Assembly: GCA_965242495.1 (NCBI GenBank)
Contig: OZ251446.1
Coordinates: 1,488,001 to 1,552,000 of the forward strand
Reading direction: 5' to 3'
From: CBDESN01 sp965242495
Lineage (GTDB): Bacteria; Pseudomonadota; Alphaproteobacteria; MPNO01
Length of the DNA: 64,000 nucleotides
In this document: positions 1 to 6,797 of the stretch, in pieces
Numbering within the stretch: position 1 is the first letter of the stretch
How the letters are laid out: every line of letters begins with the position of its first letter
Notes under the pieces: model-generated
Seen by the model: the letters and a program-made list of their open reading frames with translations, nothing else
Database searches by the model: none
Told to the model about the DNA's origin: nothing
Translations under genes and position numbers: made by a program

Positions 1-849
1 GCCGCCTTGCAGCGCCTGGCTTGGCGTCCGCCCGCGGCGCTGATGGCGCTGCCGGCGCGCCCCAACGACGTGGTGCGGACCGTCCTCCTGATGCGCGCCG
101 CCAGAGCCCGGCTCGAGGGCGAGGCGCGGCGGGTCGGCGCCGAGCTGGCGGCGCTCGGCGCGCTGCGGTCCGACATCGCCCGCCGTCGCGGGCGGGCGGC
201 GGAACTGTCGGACTCGCTGGCGCGCCGGCGGGACCAGCTCGCCGCCTTGATCGGGCGCAAGGCGGGGCTGGAGCGCCGGCTTCGCGCCAAAGGCGACCGG
301 GCGCGGGCGCGCGCCGCCGCCCTCGCGGACAAGGCGCGCGACCTGTCGGAGCTGATCGCCCGGCTGGCCGCGCCGCCCGCGACGCGGGCGCCCGCTAGGC
401 CGGCGCAACCCGGGGCGCGCTCCGCCCCGCCCCGCCCCGGGCCCCGGCCCGGAGCGGCCGCGATCCGGCTTCCGGCGCGCGGGCGCATCGTCCGCCGCTT
501 CGGGGAGACGGGCGATTCGGGCGAGCCGGCCAAGGGCGTCTCGATCGCGACCGGGGACGCCGCCGAGGTCGTGGCGCCCGAAGCCGGCGCCGTCGTCTTC
601 GCCGGGCCGTTTCGCAGCTACGGCAAGCTGTTGATCCTCCGCCATGGCGACGGGCATCATGCGCTGCTGGCGGGTCTCGCCCGCATCGACGCCGGCGTCG
701 GCGAAGACGTGCTGGCCGGCGAGCCGGTCGGCGTCGTCGGCCCTTCCGCGGTCGGCGTTCCGACCTTATATTTCGAGCTGCGTCGCTACGGCCGGGCGAT
801 CGACCCGCTGCCGTGGCTCGCGGCGACCGACGGCAAGGTGAGCGGATGA
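1..849 (+). CDS. EnvC-like murein hydrolase activator (5' partial)
   Basis: The reading frame is open from the first base, so the N-terminus lies outside the window. The first 110 or so visible residues are rich in Arg, Ala, Leu and Glu with the heptad look of a coiled coil; after a proline/alanine-rich linker comes a LytM (peptidase M23) fold from about residue 150. Within it the usual zinc ligands are missing: the active HxxxD and HxH motifs are replaced, while the C-terminal block PTLYFELRRYGRAIDPLPWL matches EnvC closely. Such degenerate LytM proteins do not cut peptidoglycan themselves; they activate amidases at the division septum from the periplasm. The stop overlaps the ctpA start (ATGA), so the two are translationally coupled. 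Family call is firm; the amidase partner is not in the window. Confidence 0.85.
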   Translation, partial: AALQRLAWRPPAALMALPARPNDVVRTVLLMRAARARLEGEARRVGAELAALGALRSDIARRRGRAAELSDSLARRRDQLAALIGRKAGLERRLRAKGDRARARAAALADKARDLSELIARLAAPPATRAPARPAQPGARSAPPRPGPRPGAAAIRLPARGRIVRRFGETGDSGEPAKGVSIATGDAAEVVAPEAGAVVFAGPFRSYGKLLILRHGDGHHALLAGLARIDAGVGEDVLAGEPVGVVGPSAVGVPTLYFELRRYGRAIDPLPWLAATDGKVSG

Positions 850-2186
850 CGCGACTGATACGAGCGACCGCGGCCGGCGTCGCCGCGTTTCTGCTGTTCG
901 GATGCGGTCTCGCCGGGGCGCAGAACAACACCTCCGAGACCTATCGCCAGCTCGAACTGTTCGGCGACGTGTTCGAGCGCGTGCGATCGGACTACGTCGA
1001 GGAGGTCGGCGACGAAAAGCTCGTCGAGTCCGCGATCAACGGCATGTTGAACGCGCTCGATCCCCATTCGAGCTATCTCAACGCCAAGAGTTTCCGCGAC
1101 ATGCAGGTGCAGACGCGGGGCGAGTTCGGCGGTCTCGGGATCGAGGTGACGATGGAGAACGGCCTGGTCAAGGTGGTGTCGCCGATCGACGACACGCCGG
1201 CCTACCGGGCGGGTCTCAAGCCGGGCGATCTGATCACCCATCTCGACGGCGCCGCGGTGCAGGGGATGAGCCTCGCCGAGGCGGTCGAGAAGATGCGGGG
1301 TCCGGTCGATACCGACATCCTGCTGACGATCCGGCGCAACGGGCGCGAACCGTTCGAGGTCGGGATCACCCGCGCCGTCATCAAGATCCAGTCGGTGCGC
1401 TCGCGCGCCGAGGGCGATATCGGCTACGTCCGCGTGACCTCGTTCAGCGAACAGACCGAGGCCGGGATCGAACGCGCCATGAAGCGGCTCGGCGAGCGGA
1501 TCGACGGCGGCATCCGGGGGATCGTGCTGGACCTCCGCAACAATCCGGGCGGGCTGCTCGATCAGTCGGTCAAGGTGGCGGATGCGTTCCTCGAACGCGG
1601 CGAGATCGTGTCCACCCGGTCGCGCCGGCCCGACGACGCGCAGCGGTTCAACGCCAAGCCCGGCGACCTCGCCCGCGGGTTGCCGATCGTGGTGTTGATC
1701 AACGGCGGCTCGGCCTCGGCCTCGGAGATCGTCGCCGGCGCCCTCCAGGACCACCGGCGCGCGATCGTGATGGGAACCAGATCCTTCGGCAAAGGCTCGG
1801 TCCAGACCATCGTCCCGATGCCCGGCCGCGGCGCCATCCGGCTGACCACCGCGCGCTACTACACGCCGTCCGGCCGATCGATCCAGGCCAAGGGAATCGA
1901 ACCCGACATCGTCGTCGAGCAGGCCCGGATCGAGGCGGTCGATCCCGGGCCGCGCCGCCGCGAGCGCGACCTGCGCGGCGCGCTGACCAACCCGACGCCG
2001 GACGGCGCGCCGCCCGAATCCCGCGAAGACGACGGAAACGCCGACGACGCCGGCGACGCCGGCGACGAGGATGGCGGCGGCGAGGCCCAGCCCATGCGGG
2101 ACTACCAGCTCACCCGCGCCCTCGACCTGCTGCGCGGCCTCGCGCTGTACGAGGAGCGACCGGACGAGGAGCCGCCAAGCGACTGA
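846..2186 (+). CDS. ctpA: S41 family C-terminal processing peptidase (CtpA/Prc type)
   Basis: This is a 446-residue periplasmic serine protease that trims C-termini of envelope proteins and often controls peptidoglycan hydrolases. The start at 846 overlaps the upstream stop and is followed by a hydrophobic signal segment (about residues 5-25, with GCGLAGAQ possibly a lipobox). A PDZ domain lies around residues 85-165. The Ser/Lys dyad is visible as S291 in GGSASASEIVAGAL and K316 in SFGKGSVQT, with the 25-residue spacing known in this family. The C-terminal tail is acidic and low-complexity (Asp/Gly/Glu). The pairing with an EnvC-like gene is common in alphaproteobacteria and suggests joint control of cell-wall cleavage. 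Confidence 0.95.
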   Translation: MTRLIRATAAGVAAFLLFGCGLAGAQNNTSETYRQLELFGDVFERVRSDYVEEVGDEKLVESAINGMLNALDPHSSYLNAKSFRDMQVQTRGEFGGLGIEVTMENGLVKVVSPIDDTPAYRAGLKPGDLITHLDGAAVQGMSLAEAVEKMRGPVDTDILLTIRRNGREPFEVGITRAVIKIQSVRSRAEGDIGYVRVTSFSEQTEAGIERAMKRLGERIDGGIRGIVLDLRNNPGGLLDQSVKVADAFLERGEIVSTRSRRPDDAQRFNAKPGDLARGLPIVVLINGGSASASEIVAGALQDHRRAIVMGTRSFGKGSVQTIVPMPGRGAIRLTTARYYTPSGRSIQAKGIEPDIVVEQARIEAVDPGPRRRERDLRGALTNPTPDGAPPESREDDGNADDAGDAGDEDGGGEAQPMRDYQLTRALDLLRGLALYEERPDEEPPSD

Positions 2187-2236
2187 GCGGCGCGCGGTTT
2201 CGACGACGGCGCGAGTCGCGGCGCAGGAGGAGGACC

Positions 2237-2500
2237 ATGAACGAGCCGCAGAAAGGGCTGCTCGCCGAGGAGCTCGACTTCTACGACGAGAACAGGGAAC
2301 GATTTCTCCATGAGCATACGAACCGCCACCTGCTGATCAAGGGACGGGAACTGATCGCGAGCTTCCCCACCATGGGTCAGGCGGTCGGAGAGGGTGTCCG
2401 GCGATTTGGATCGGAGCCGTTTCTCGTCCGGTTGTCCGGGACGGACACGCCCACGTTTACCGTTCCGGTTCTGGCGTTGGGATTGCCGCGCCAATCCTGA
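2237..2500 (+). CDS. small conserved hypothetical protein beside the retropepsin
   Basis: An 87-residue protein that starts 6 bases after a strong AGGAGG ribosome binding site at 2226-2231. It begins with an acidic helix (AEELDFYDENRERFLHEH), then a beta-rich stretch with LLIKGRELIASF and an aromatic/basic RRFGSEPFLVR motif. This looks like the small proteins that often precede retropepsin-like proteases in proteobacterial genomes, an association recalled from family knowledge. No catalytic residues are evident. The stop codon lies directly before the next reading frame (2497-2500 reads CTGA), suggesting coupling. Function unknown. Confidence 0.7.
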   Translation: MNEPQKGLLAEELDFYDENRERFLHEHTNRHLLIKGRELIASFPTMGQAVGEGVRRFGSEPFLVRLSGTDTPTFTVPVLALGLPRQS

Positions 2501-2583
2501 ATTCCAGAGCGGAGGGCAGAACCCAGGCAGGGGAGGTCGTTCCAGCCCCGGAGTTCCTGGCCAACGCAGGAGCCGTTATCCCG

Positions 2584-2961
2584 GTGACGCTTACCTTGTC
2601 GGACGACGTTCAGCGCGCCTGCATTGAGCGCGGCGAGCAGCCGCCAGCCCCCGTCAACGGGCGCGCGATGATCGACACCGGGGCGAGCGCGACATGCTTC
2701 GACGCGGATGCTGCGCAGCGAGCGGGGCTTCCTGTGGTCGGCGTCGCGCAGATGACGTCGGCGTCCCATGCGAACCACCAAGTCCCGACGTTCGCAGGCA
2801 AGATCGTCTGCCCCACAATCGTCATCAATGTGGAGTCGGGTATGGGCGCCAATCTGTCCTCCGTCGGCGGCGGATTGATCGCCCTGCTGGGGCGCGACGT
2901 CTTGAAGTCGGCCATCCTGACCTACAACGGACCCGACGGCCATTTCTCCCTCGCAATATGA
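2584..2961 (+). CDS. retropepsin-like aspartic protease
   Basis: Single-domain aspartic protease homologue of about 125 residues. The signature MIDTGASATCF (residues 29-39) is the Asp-Thr-Gly active-site loop, and LLGRDVLKSAILTYNG near the C-terminus is the matching second psi-loop, so a homodimer would be needed for activity as in retroviral proteases. The GTG start at 2584 is the first conventional start, but the frame is open back to 2314 and reads sensibly (for example PAPEFLANAGAVIPVTLTL) just before it, so translation may begin further upstream, possibly at the CTG at 2497 that overlaps the previous stop. No signal peptide is seen. Substrate unknown. Confidence 0.8.
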   Translation: MTLTLSDDVQRACIERGEQPPAPVNGRAMIDTGASATCFDADAAQRAGLPVVGVAQMTSASHANHQVPTFAGKIVCPTIVINVESGMGANLSSVGGGLIALLGRDVLKSAILTYNGPDGHFSLAI

Positions 2962-3058
2962 GCGATACGGGCGGCAGGCCGACTGACCCAAGGCCTCGCG
3001 GCCGTCCCTCAACCCGGCGCAACCCCCCGATCCGCTCGATGAACGACGGGTTGGCCGG

Positions 3059-3880
3059 CTATCCCGCGTTTCCCATACCGGATCTGGCCTGCGCGGCGGC
3101 GGCGCGCCGCCGGGGCGGGAAAAGCGCGCGCCGCCCTCCCGGCCCCGTCATGCCCCCGGTCGAGCCGGGGACAGGCTCCGCGAAAGCGGGGAATCCGCTT
3201 TGGACGAAGCCTCGCCGCCGCTCCAGCGCCCTGAGCGCCGTCGGCAGCCGGTCCAGCCGGTCGATGATCCGGTCCGCCCCGAGCCGGCGGGCCGGAACCG
3301 GACCGTAGCCGTAGGAAACGGCGACGAACGCGACCGCGGCGGCGCGCGCCGCGTCGCGGTCGACCGGGCCGTCGCCCACCATCGCCGCCCGGTCGGGCGC
3401 AGCTCCCAGCCGCGACAGCGCCGCCAGGAGAGGATCGGGATGCGGCTTCCGCGCCGCCAGCGTGTCGCCCCCGACGACGACCGCGAAGAAGCCGGCGAGA
3501 CCCAGCCGGTCGAGGACGGCCCGGGCGATCCGCTCCGGCTTGTTGGTGCACACCCCGAGCGCCGCGCCCGCCCGCCGCAGCCGCGTCAGACAGCCGCGGG
3601 CGCCGGGATAGACGCGGCTCCGGGCCGCCGGCCGCGCGGCGTAGAGGGCAGTGAACCGTCGATGGCGGTCGCGGGCGAGCGCCTCGTCCGCCCCGCCGCT
3701 CCGGGCCAGCGCGGCCCGGACCAGGGCCTCCGCCCCCTCGCCGATCATGCCGCGGGTCTCGCCCCGGCCGGGCGCCGCGCGGCCCGTCTCCTCCAGCGTC
3801 CGGCGCAAGGCCGCGTGGATGTCGGGCAGCGTATCGACCAGCGTGCCGTCGAGGTCGAACAGGACGGCGTTCGGCTCCAT
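3059..3880 (-). CDS. gph: HAD-superfamily phosphatase, phosphoglycolate phosphatase-like
   Basis: A 273-residue HAD hydrolase. Motif I VLFDLDGTLVDTLPDI is at residues 6-21, motif II appears as CTNKP, the conserved Lys in ARKPHPDP and motif IV in VGDGPVDRDAAR. These, with the cap inserted after motif I, match Gph, which dephosphorylates 2-phosphoglycolate. The ATG at 3880 sits directly on motif I and is the only sensible start. The last 45 or so residues have no family match: they are translated from a palindromic intergenic repeat (3155-3201), so the functional domain ends earlier and the gene has lost its native stop or run into the repeat. Confidence 0.85.
   Translation of the reverse strand: MEPNAVLFDLDGTLVDTLPDIHAALRRTLEETGRAAPGRGETRGMIGEGAEALVRAALARSGGADEALARDRHRRFTALYAARPAARSRVYPGARGCLTRLRRAGAALGVCTNKPERIARAVLDRLGLAGFFAVVVGGDTLAARKPHPDPLLAALSRLGAAPDRAAMVGDGPVDRDAARAAAVAFVAVSYGYGPVPARRLGADRIIDRLDRLPTALRALERRRGFVQSGFPAFAEPVPGSTGGMTGPGGRRALFPPRRRAAAAQARSGMGNAG
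3155..3201. repeat. palindromic intergenic-type repeat, two hairpins
   Basis: Two perfect stems occur back to back: a 6-bp CCCCGG/CCGGGG stem with a 5-base loop (3155-3171) and a 7-bp AAAGCGG/CCGCTTT stem with a 5-base loop (3183-3201). They lie inside the 3' end of the gph frame. The layout resembles short palindromic repeats found between genes in GC-rich alphaproteobacteria; it may also serve as an RNA 3'-end stabiliser or terminator. Confidence 0.5.
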
Positions 3881-3979
3881 GCCCCCATCATGCCATGGCC
3901 CGCCGCGGCATGGCGAACGACCGCGGTCCGACGGGGCTCGCGACGACGGACGCGCCGGGGACGGGAACGAATTTTTCGC

Positions 3980-4008
3980 TTGACATGGGAGACCGTTTGT
4001 GTTACGAT
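3980..4008 (+). promoter_or_regulatory. sigma-70-type promoter without a recognised gene
   Basis: TTGACA (3980-3985), a 17-base spacer and TACGAT (4003-4008) make an almost consensus housekeeping promoter. It points away from gph into a 640-base gap. No recognised protein gene follows on this strand; the nearest structure is the hairpin at 4043-4067, so a short RNA is possible. Confidence 0.5.
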
Positions 4009-4042
4009 CCCACCACAGTCGACAATACGAATGCGACCCAAG

Positions 4043-4073
4043 CCCTGCGGCGGCCCGCCCCGCAGGGTTCTTC
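4043..4073 (+). terminator. hairpin followed by TTCTTC, terminator-like
   Basis: CCCTGCGG (4043-4050) and CCGCAGGG (4060-4067) form a perfect 8-bp stem with a 9-base loop, followed by TTCTTC. It is 35 bases past the promoter at 3980-4008. The T run is imperfect, so it could be a structured RNA element instead of a terminator. Confidence 0.35.
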
Positions 4074-4239
4074 GTCGCCCGGAATGGAGTTTCCCATGAG
4101 CTGGTTTTCTGCAACCGTAGATCGTGTATGCGACGGTGTATCGGGCGCAGCCCCGGCCTCTCCGCCGCGCCGGTCCGAACCCGGGCAAGGCAAGGCGGCG
4201 TGGACGCCGCGGCCCGCCGGCAGGCGGTTTTGGGGCGCG

Positions 4240-4352
4240 AATCTCCCCTGCTCTTCGCCTGCTTTCGCCCTGGTTCTGGCTGGTTTTCGTCTTGCTTTTT
4301 CCCTGTTTTTTCGGCGCAACCCGTTGAAATACAACGAAACCATGATTTTTTC
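4240..4352 (+). repeat. dispersed repeat, copy 1
   Basis: A stretch of about 110 bases, far poorer in GC than its surroundings, built from short variants of CCCTG and TTTTC, including CTTGCTTTTTCCCTG and TTTTCGGCG. A second copy in opposite orientation lies at 48310-48425 and matches along nearly its whole length with scattered substitutions. Both copies are in gene-free gaps. The rest of the gap 3881-4524 holds only the promoter and hairpin described separately; open frames there look like chance. Confidence 0.7.
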
Positions 4353-4524
4353 GCCGACCGCGCAGCCCGCCGCGCCCGCCCGCCCTGCCGCCCAACCGGG
4401 CCCGGCGCGCCGATCCGACCCGGATTCCACCCCGGACCTCCTTCAATCGAAAGTTGTGTTGCGCCACGCAGCGAGATCCGGCGGGGCGGCGGCGCTCCCG
4501 GGCCTCCGCCCCCCGCGCGCGCCG

Positions 4525-5448
4525 TCACCGGACCAGGGCCCGGATCGCCGCGATATGGTCCGGCGTCGTCGCGCAGCAGCCGCCGACGATGCGAGCGCCG
4601 CCGTCGAGCCAGCGTCGGGCATGGCCGGCGAGCATCGCCGGCGTGTGGCTCGTCGTGTCGAGGCGGTAGAACTGCCCGCCTTCGGCCGCCGCCTCGCCGG
4701 CCTCGACGTAGCCGATATTGGGATAGGCGCCGGTCGGGCCGTCGAAGGCGGCGGCGAGGACGGGCAGGGCGGCGTCGATCTCCGCCGGGGCCGAGCACAT
4801 CGCCAGGATCGCCTCGACCTCCCGGTCGCCCAGCGCTTCGACCAGCGCCCCGAAGCTCTCGCCGTACTGCATGGTCCCGTCCCGGGTGACGCGGCGGACG
4901 CCCAGCGCCACCGGCAGGCCCGTTTCGACGACGGCGTCGACCGCGGCGACGCAGTCCTCGATCCAGCCGAGATATTCCGGCAGGATCAGGTCGACGCCGG
5001 CGGCGGCGAGCTCGCGGGCCTGCATCGCGAATTCGCGCGGCAGGTCCTCCCGGTCGGGCCCGGCGGCGTCGCGGTCGCCATGCGGCGGGGCCATGCCGCC
5101 GGCGACGAAGGCGCCGGGCCGCAGCCGGTCGCGCGCCGCCACGGCGATCTCGCCGGCCATGCGGGTGTAGCGCCGGGCCTCGTCGGCGAGCCCGACCGGG
5201 CCCAGCCGCACGCGGTTGGTCCAGAAGCTGTTGGTGATCAGGACGTCGGCGCCGACCGCGAGATAGTCCTCGTGCACCGCGCGCACCAGCCCGGGCGCAT
5301 CGCGCATCGCCGTCGCCGACCACGCCCCCGGCCCGTCGCCGTCGGCCCCGAGCGAGACGTCCGCCCCGCGCCGTTGCAGTTCGGACCCGGTGGCGCCGTC
5401 CATGACCAGCGGCGGGCCGTCGCGGAGGCGCCGGCGGAAGGCGCTCAT
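4525..5448 (-). CDS. homocysteine S-methyltransferase family protein
   Basis: A 307-residue single-domain protein of the zinc-dependent homocysteine methyltransferase (BHMT/MmuM) family. The N-terminal VMDGATGSELQRRG is the family's opening motif. The three zinc-binding cysteines are expected from a single Cys after strand 6 and a late GGCC pair: here CSAP (AILAMCSAPAE) and IVGGCCATTPDHI are present. The family moves a methyl group from S-methylmethionine, betaine or a similar donor to homocysteine, giving methionine; the donor cannot be told from sequence. It lies 33 bases downstream of the NicX-like gene on the same strand, so they probably form one transcript. Confidence 0.85.
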   Translation of the reverse strand: MSAFRRRLRDGPPLVMDGATGSELQRRGADVSLGADGDGPGAWSATAMRDAPGLVRAVHEDYLAVGADVLITNSFWTNRVRLGPVGLADEARRYTRMAGEIAVAARDRLRPGAFVAGGMAPPHGDRDAAGPDREDLPREFAMQARELAAAGVDLILPEYLGWIEDCVAAVDAVVETGLPVALGVRRVTRDGTMQYGESFGALVEALGDREVEAILAMCSAPAEIDAALPVLAAAFDGPTGAYPNIGYVEAGEAAAEGGQFYRLDTTSHTPAMLAGHARRWLDGGARIVGGCCATTPDHIAAIRALVR

Positions 5449-5481
5449 CGCCGCAGCGTCCGGCGGATCGCCCGGCGGCCG

Positions 5482-6546
5482 CTACCGGGCGGCGCGCCCG
5501 ACGATCATCTTCTCGTCCACGAGCCGGCCCTCCTCGATCACCACGTCGTTGTCGAGCGTCACCGTGCAGCCGCGCATGGGCACGTCGTAATGGCCCTTGG
5601 TGTCGCGCGCGCCGCCGCCCTGGGTGTTCGGTCCGGTCGAGAACAGGAAGTTGCCGGGGAAGGCGCGCGCGGCGGCGAAGCTGCGGTCGGGGTCGTCGCC
5701 ATGGAGGGCGATGGCGTCCCAGCGCGCCTGCGGGTTGAGCCCCCATCCCAGATGGGACACCGCGTGGCCGTCCATGTCGCCCGCATGGGCCTTGTTGTCC
5801 TCCAGCCAGTGGTCCATCAGCCTAGCGTCGAACCCGCCCTCGATCTTGCGGATGAAGCCGTCGCGGATCTCGAGGCGGATCTCGCTCTCGACGTAGCGGT
5901 TATAGGGCAGGACGACGACGTCGCCCGGCTGGATCACCACCGTCCCGTTGGCCGACCCTTCGTTGGGGAAAGTGTGGACGTGGCCGGCGCCCCAATGATC
6001 GAACCGGCCGGGCGCCTCGGAGAACCCGTACTGGACCATGGTCGGATAGTCGCCGCAGGCGACGGTGAGGTCGGTGCCGGCGGGGCTGACCGCCCGCATC
6101 GTCCGCGCCGCTTCGAGCCGGCGGCCGGCATGGACCGCCGCGGCCTTGAGCTCCGGCGTCGCCATCAGCTGCGCCAGATCGTCCGGCGCGTCGATCACCA
6201 TGAGGACCCGCGCGCCGGCGTCGCGCACGGTCTTCATCCATCTGGTGAACAGCGGGATGTGCAGGCAGACCAGCAGGTCGGCGGCGCAGAAGGCCTCCAG
6301 CGTGCCCTTGCAGGCGCCGATGGTCTCGACTCCCACCTTGGTCCAGGACGGCGTCGCGTTGACGCACAGCTCGTAGACATGGGCGCCGAGCTCGCCCGCC
6401 GCGGCGAAGGCCGCCCGGACGTAGTCGCGCCGCGCGTTGAGGTCCGACAACAGGGCGATCGTCTCGCCGGGCCGGACGCGGCACAGCTCGAACTCCTGCC
6501 GGAACAGCGAGGCGAGCCTCGCCGGATTCGTCTCCTGCACGCGCAT
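5482..6546 (-). CDS. NicX-like / M29-fold non-haem iron or aminopeptidase family protein
   Basis: A 354-residue protein related to thermophilic leucyl aminopeptidases (M29 fold) and to NicX, the 2,5-dihydroxypyridine 5,6-dioxygenase. Residues that fit the NicX iron site are a His in AVSHLGWGLNPQARW and the H-x-D pair in GHYDVPMRGCTVTLD; the Glu/His zinc set of true aminopeptidases is not obvious. A dioxygenase or C-N ring-opening enzyme is therefore more likely than a peptidase, but the substrate is unknown. The start at 6546 was chosen because GGGAGAGG lies just upstream; longer upstream frame has no homology appearance. Confidence 0.7.
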   Translation of the reverse strand: MRVQETNPARLASLFRQEFELCRVRPGETIALLSDLNARRDYVRAAFAAAGELGAHVYELCVNATPSWTKVGVETIGACKGTLEAFCAADLLVCLHIPLFTRWMKTVRDAGARVLMVIDAPDDLAQLMATPELKAAAVHAGRRLEAARTMRAVSPAGTDLTVACGDYPTMVQYGFSEAPGRFDHWGAGHVHTFPNEGSANGTVVIQPGDVVVLPYNRYVESEIRLEIRDGFIRKIEGGFDARLMDHWLEDNKAHAGDMDGHAVSHLGWGLNPQARWDAIALHGDDPDRSFAAARAFPGNFLFSTGPNTQGGGARDTKGHYDVPMRGCTVTLDNDVVIEEGRLVDEKMIVGRAAR

Positions 6547-6695
6547 GCGACCTCTCCCGCCGCAACCGCCCGATGGCCCCGGGCCATACGGCATTACATG
6601 CATATACGTCGATTCGCAAGAATACACGCTCATCCATGGAAATCCGCCGCCGGAGGACCGCGAGATCGCGACGCCGCGGTCGCAGGAGGTTCGGA

Positions 6696-6797
6696 ATGAA
6701 CGAGCAGCAGGCGCGCGAGATCGCGGAGACGGCGTTCAAGACCCGCTTCGGCGACGCCGAGATCGTGGCGCGGGCGAACGATCTCTGCCGCGCCGCC
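6696..6797 (+). pseudogene. orphan gene start truncated against iorB
   Basis: A strong AGGAGG at 6684-6689 precedes ATG at 6696, and the first 24-30 codons read like a genuine N-terminus (MNEQQAREIAETAFKTRF then GDAEIV). After about 100 bases the frame meets the 3' end of iorB, encoded on the other strand, and the remaining translation is only the shadow of that gene. The likeliest reading is the stump of a gene whose body was removed when the iorAB segment was joined here. Its family is not recognised. Confidence 0.4.

Noticed and set aside
3881..6699. Very long open frame on the plus strand covering the methyltransferase and NicX-like genes
   Set aside because: It is a shadow frame in GC-rich DNA: its composition is Arg/Gly/Ala/Pro-rich without motifs, while the minus strand gives clear families.
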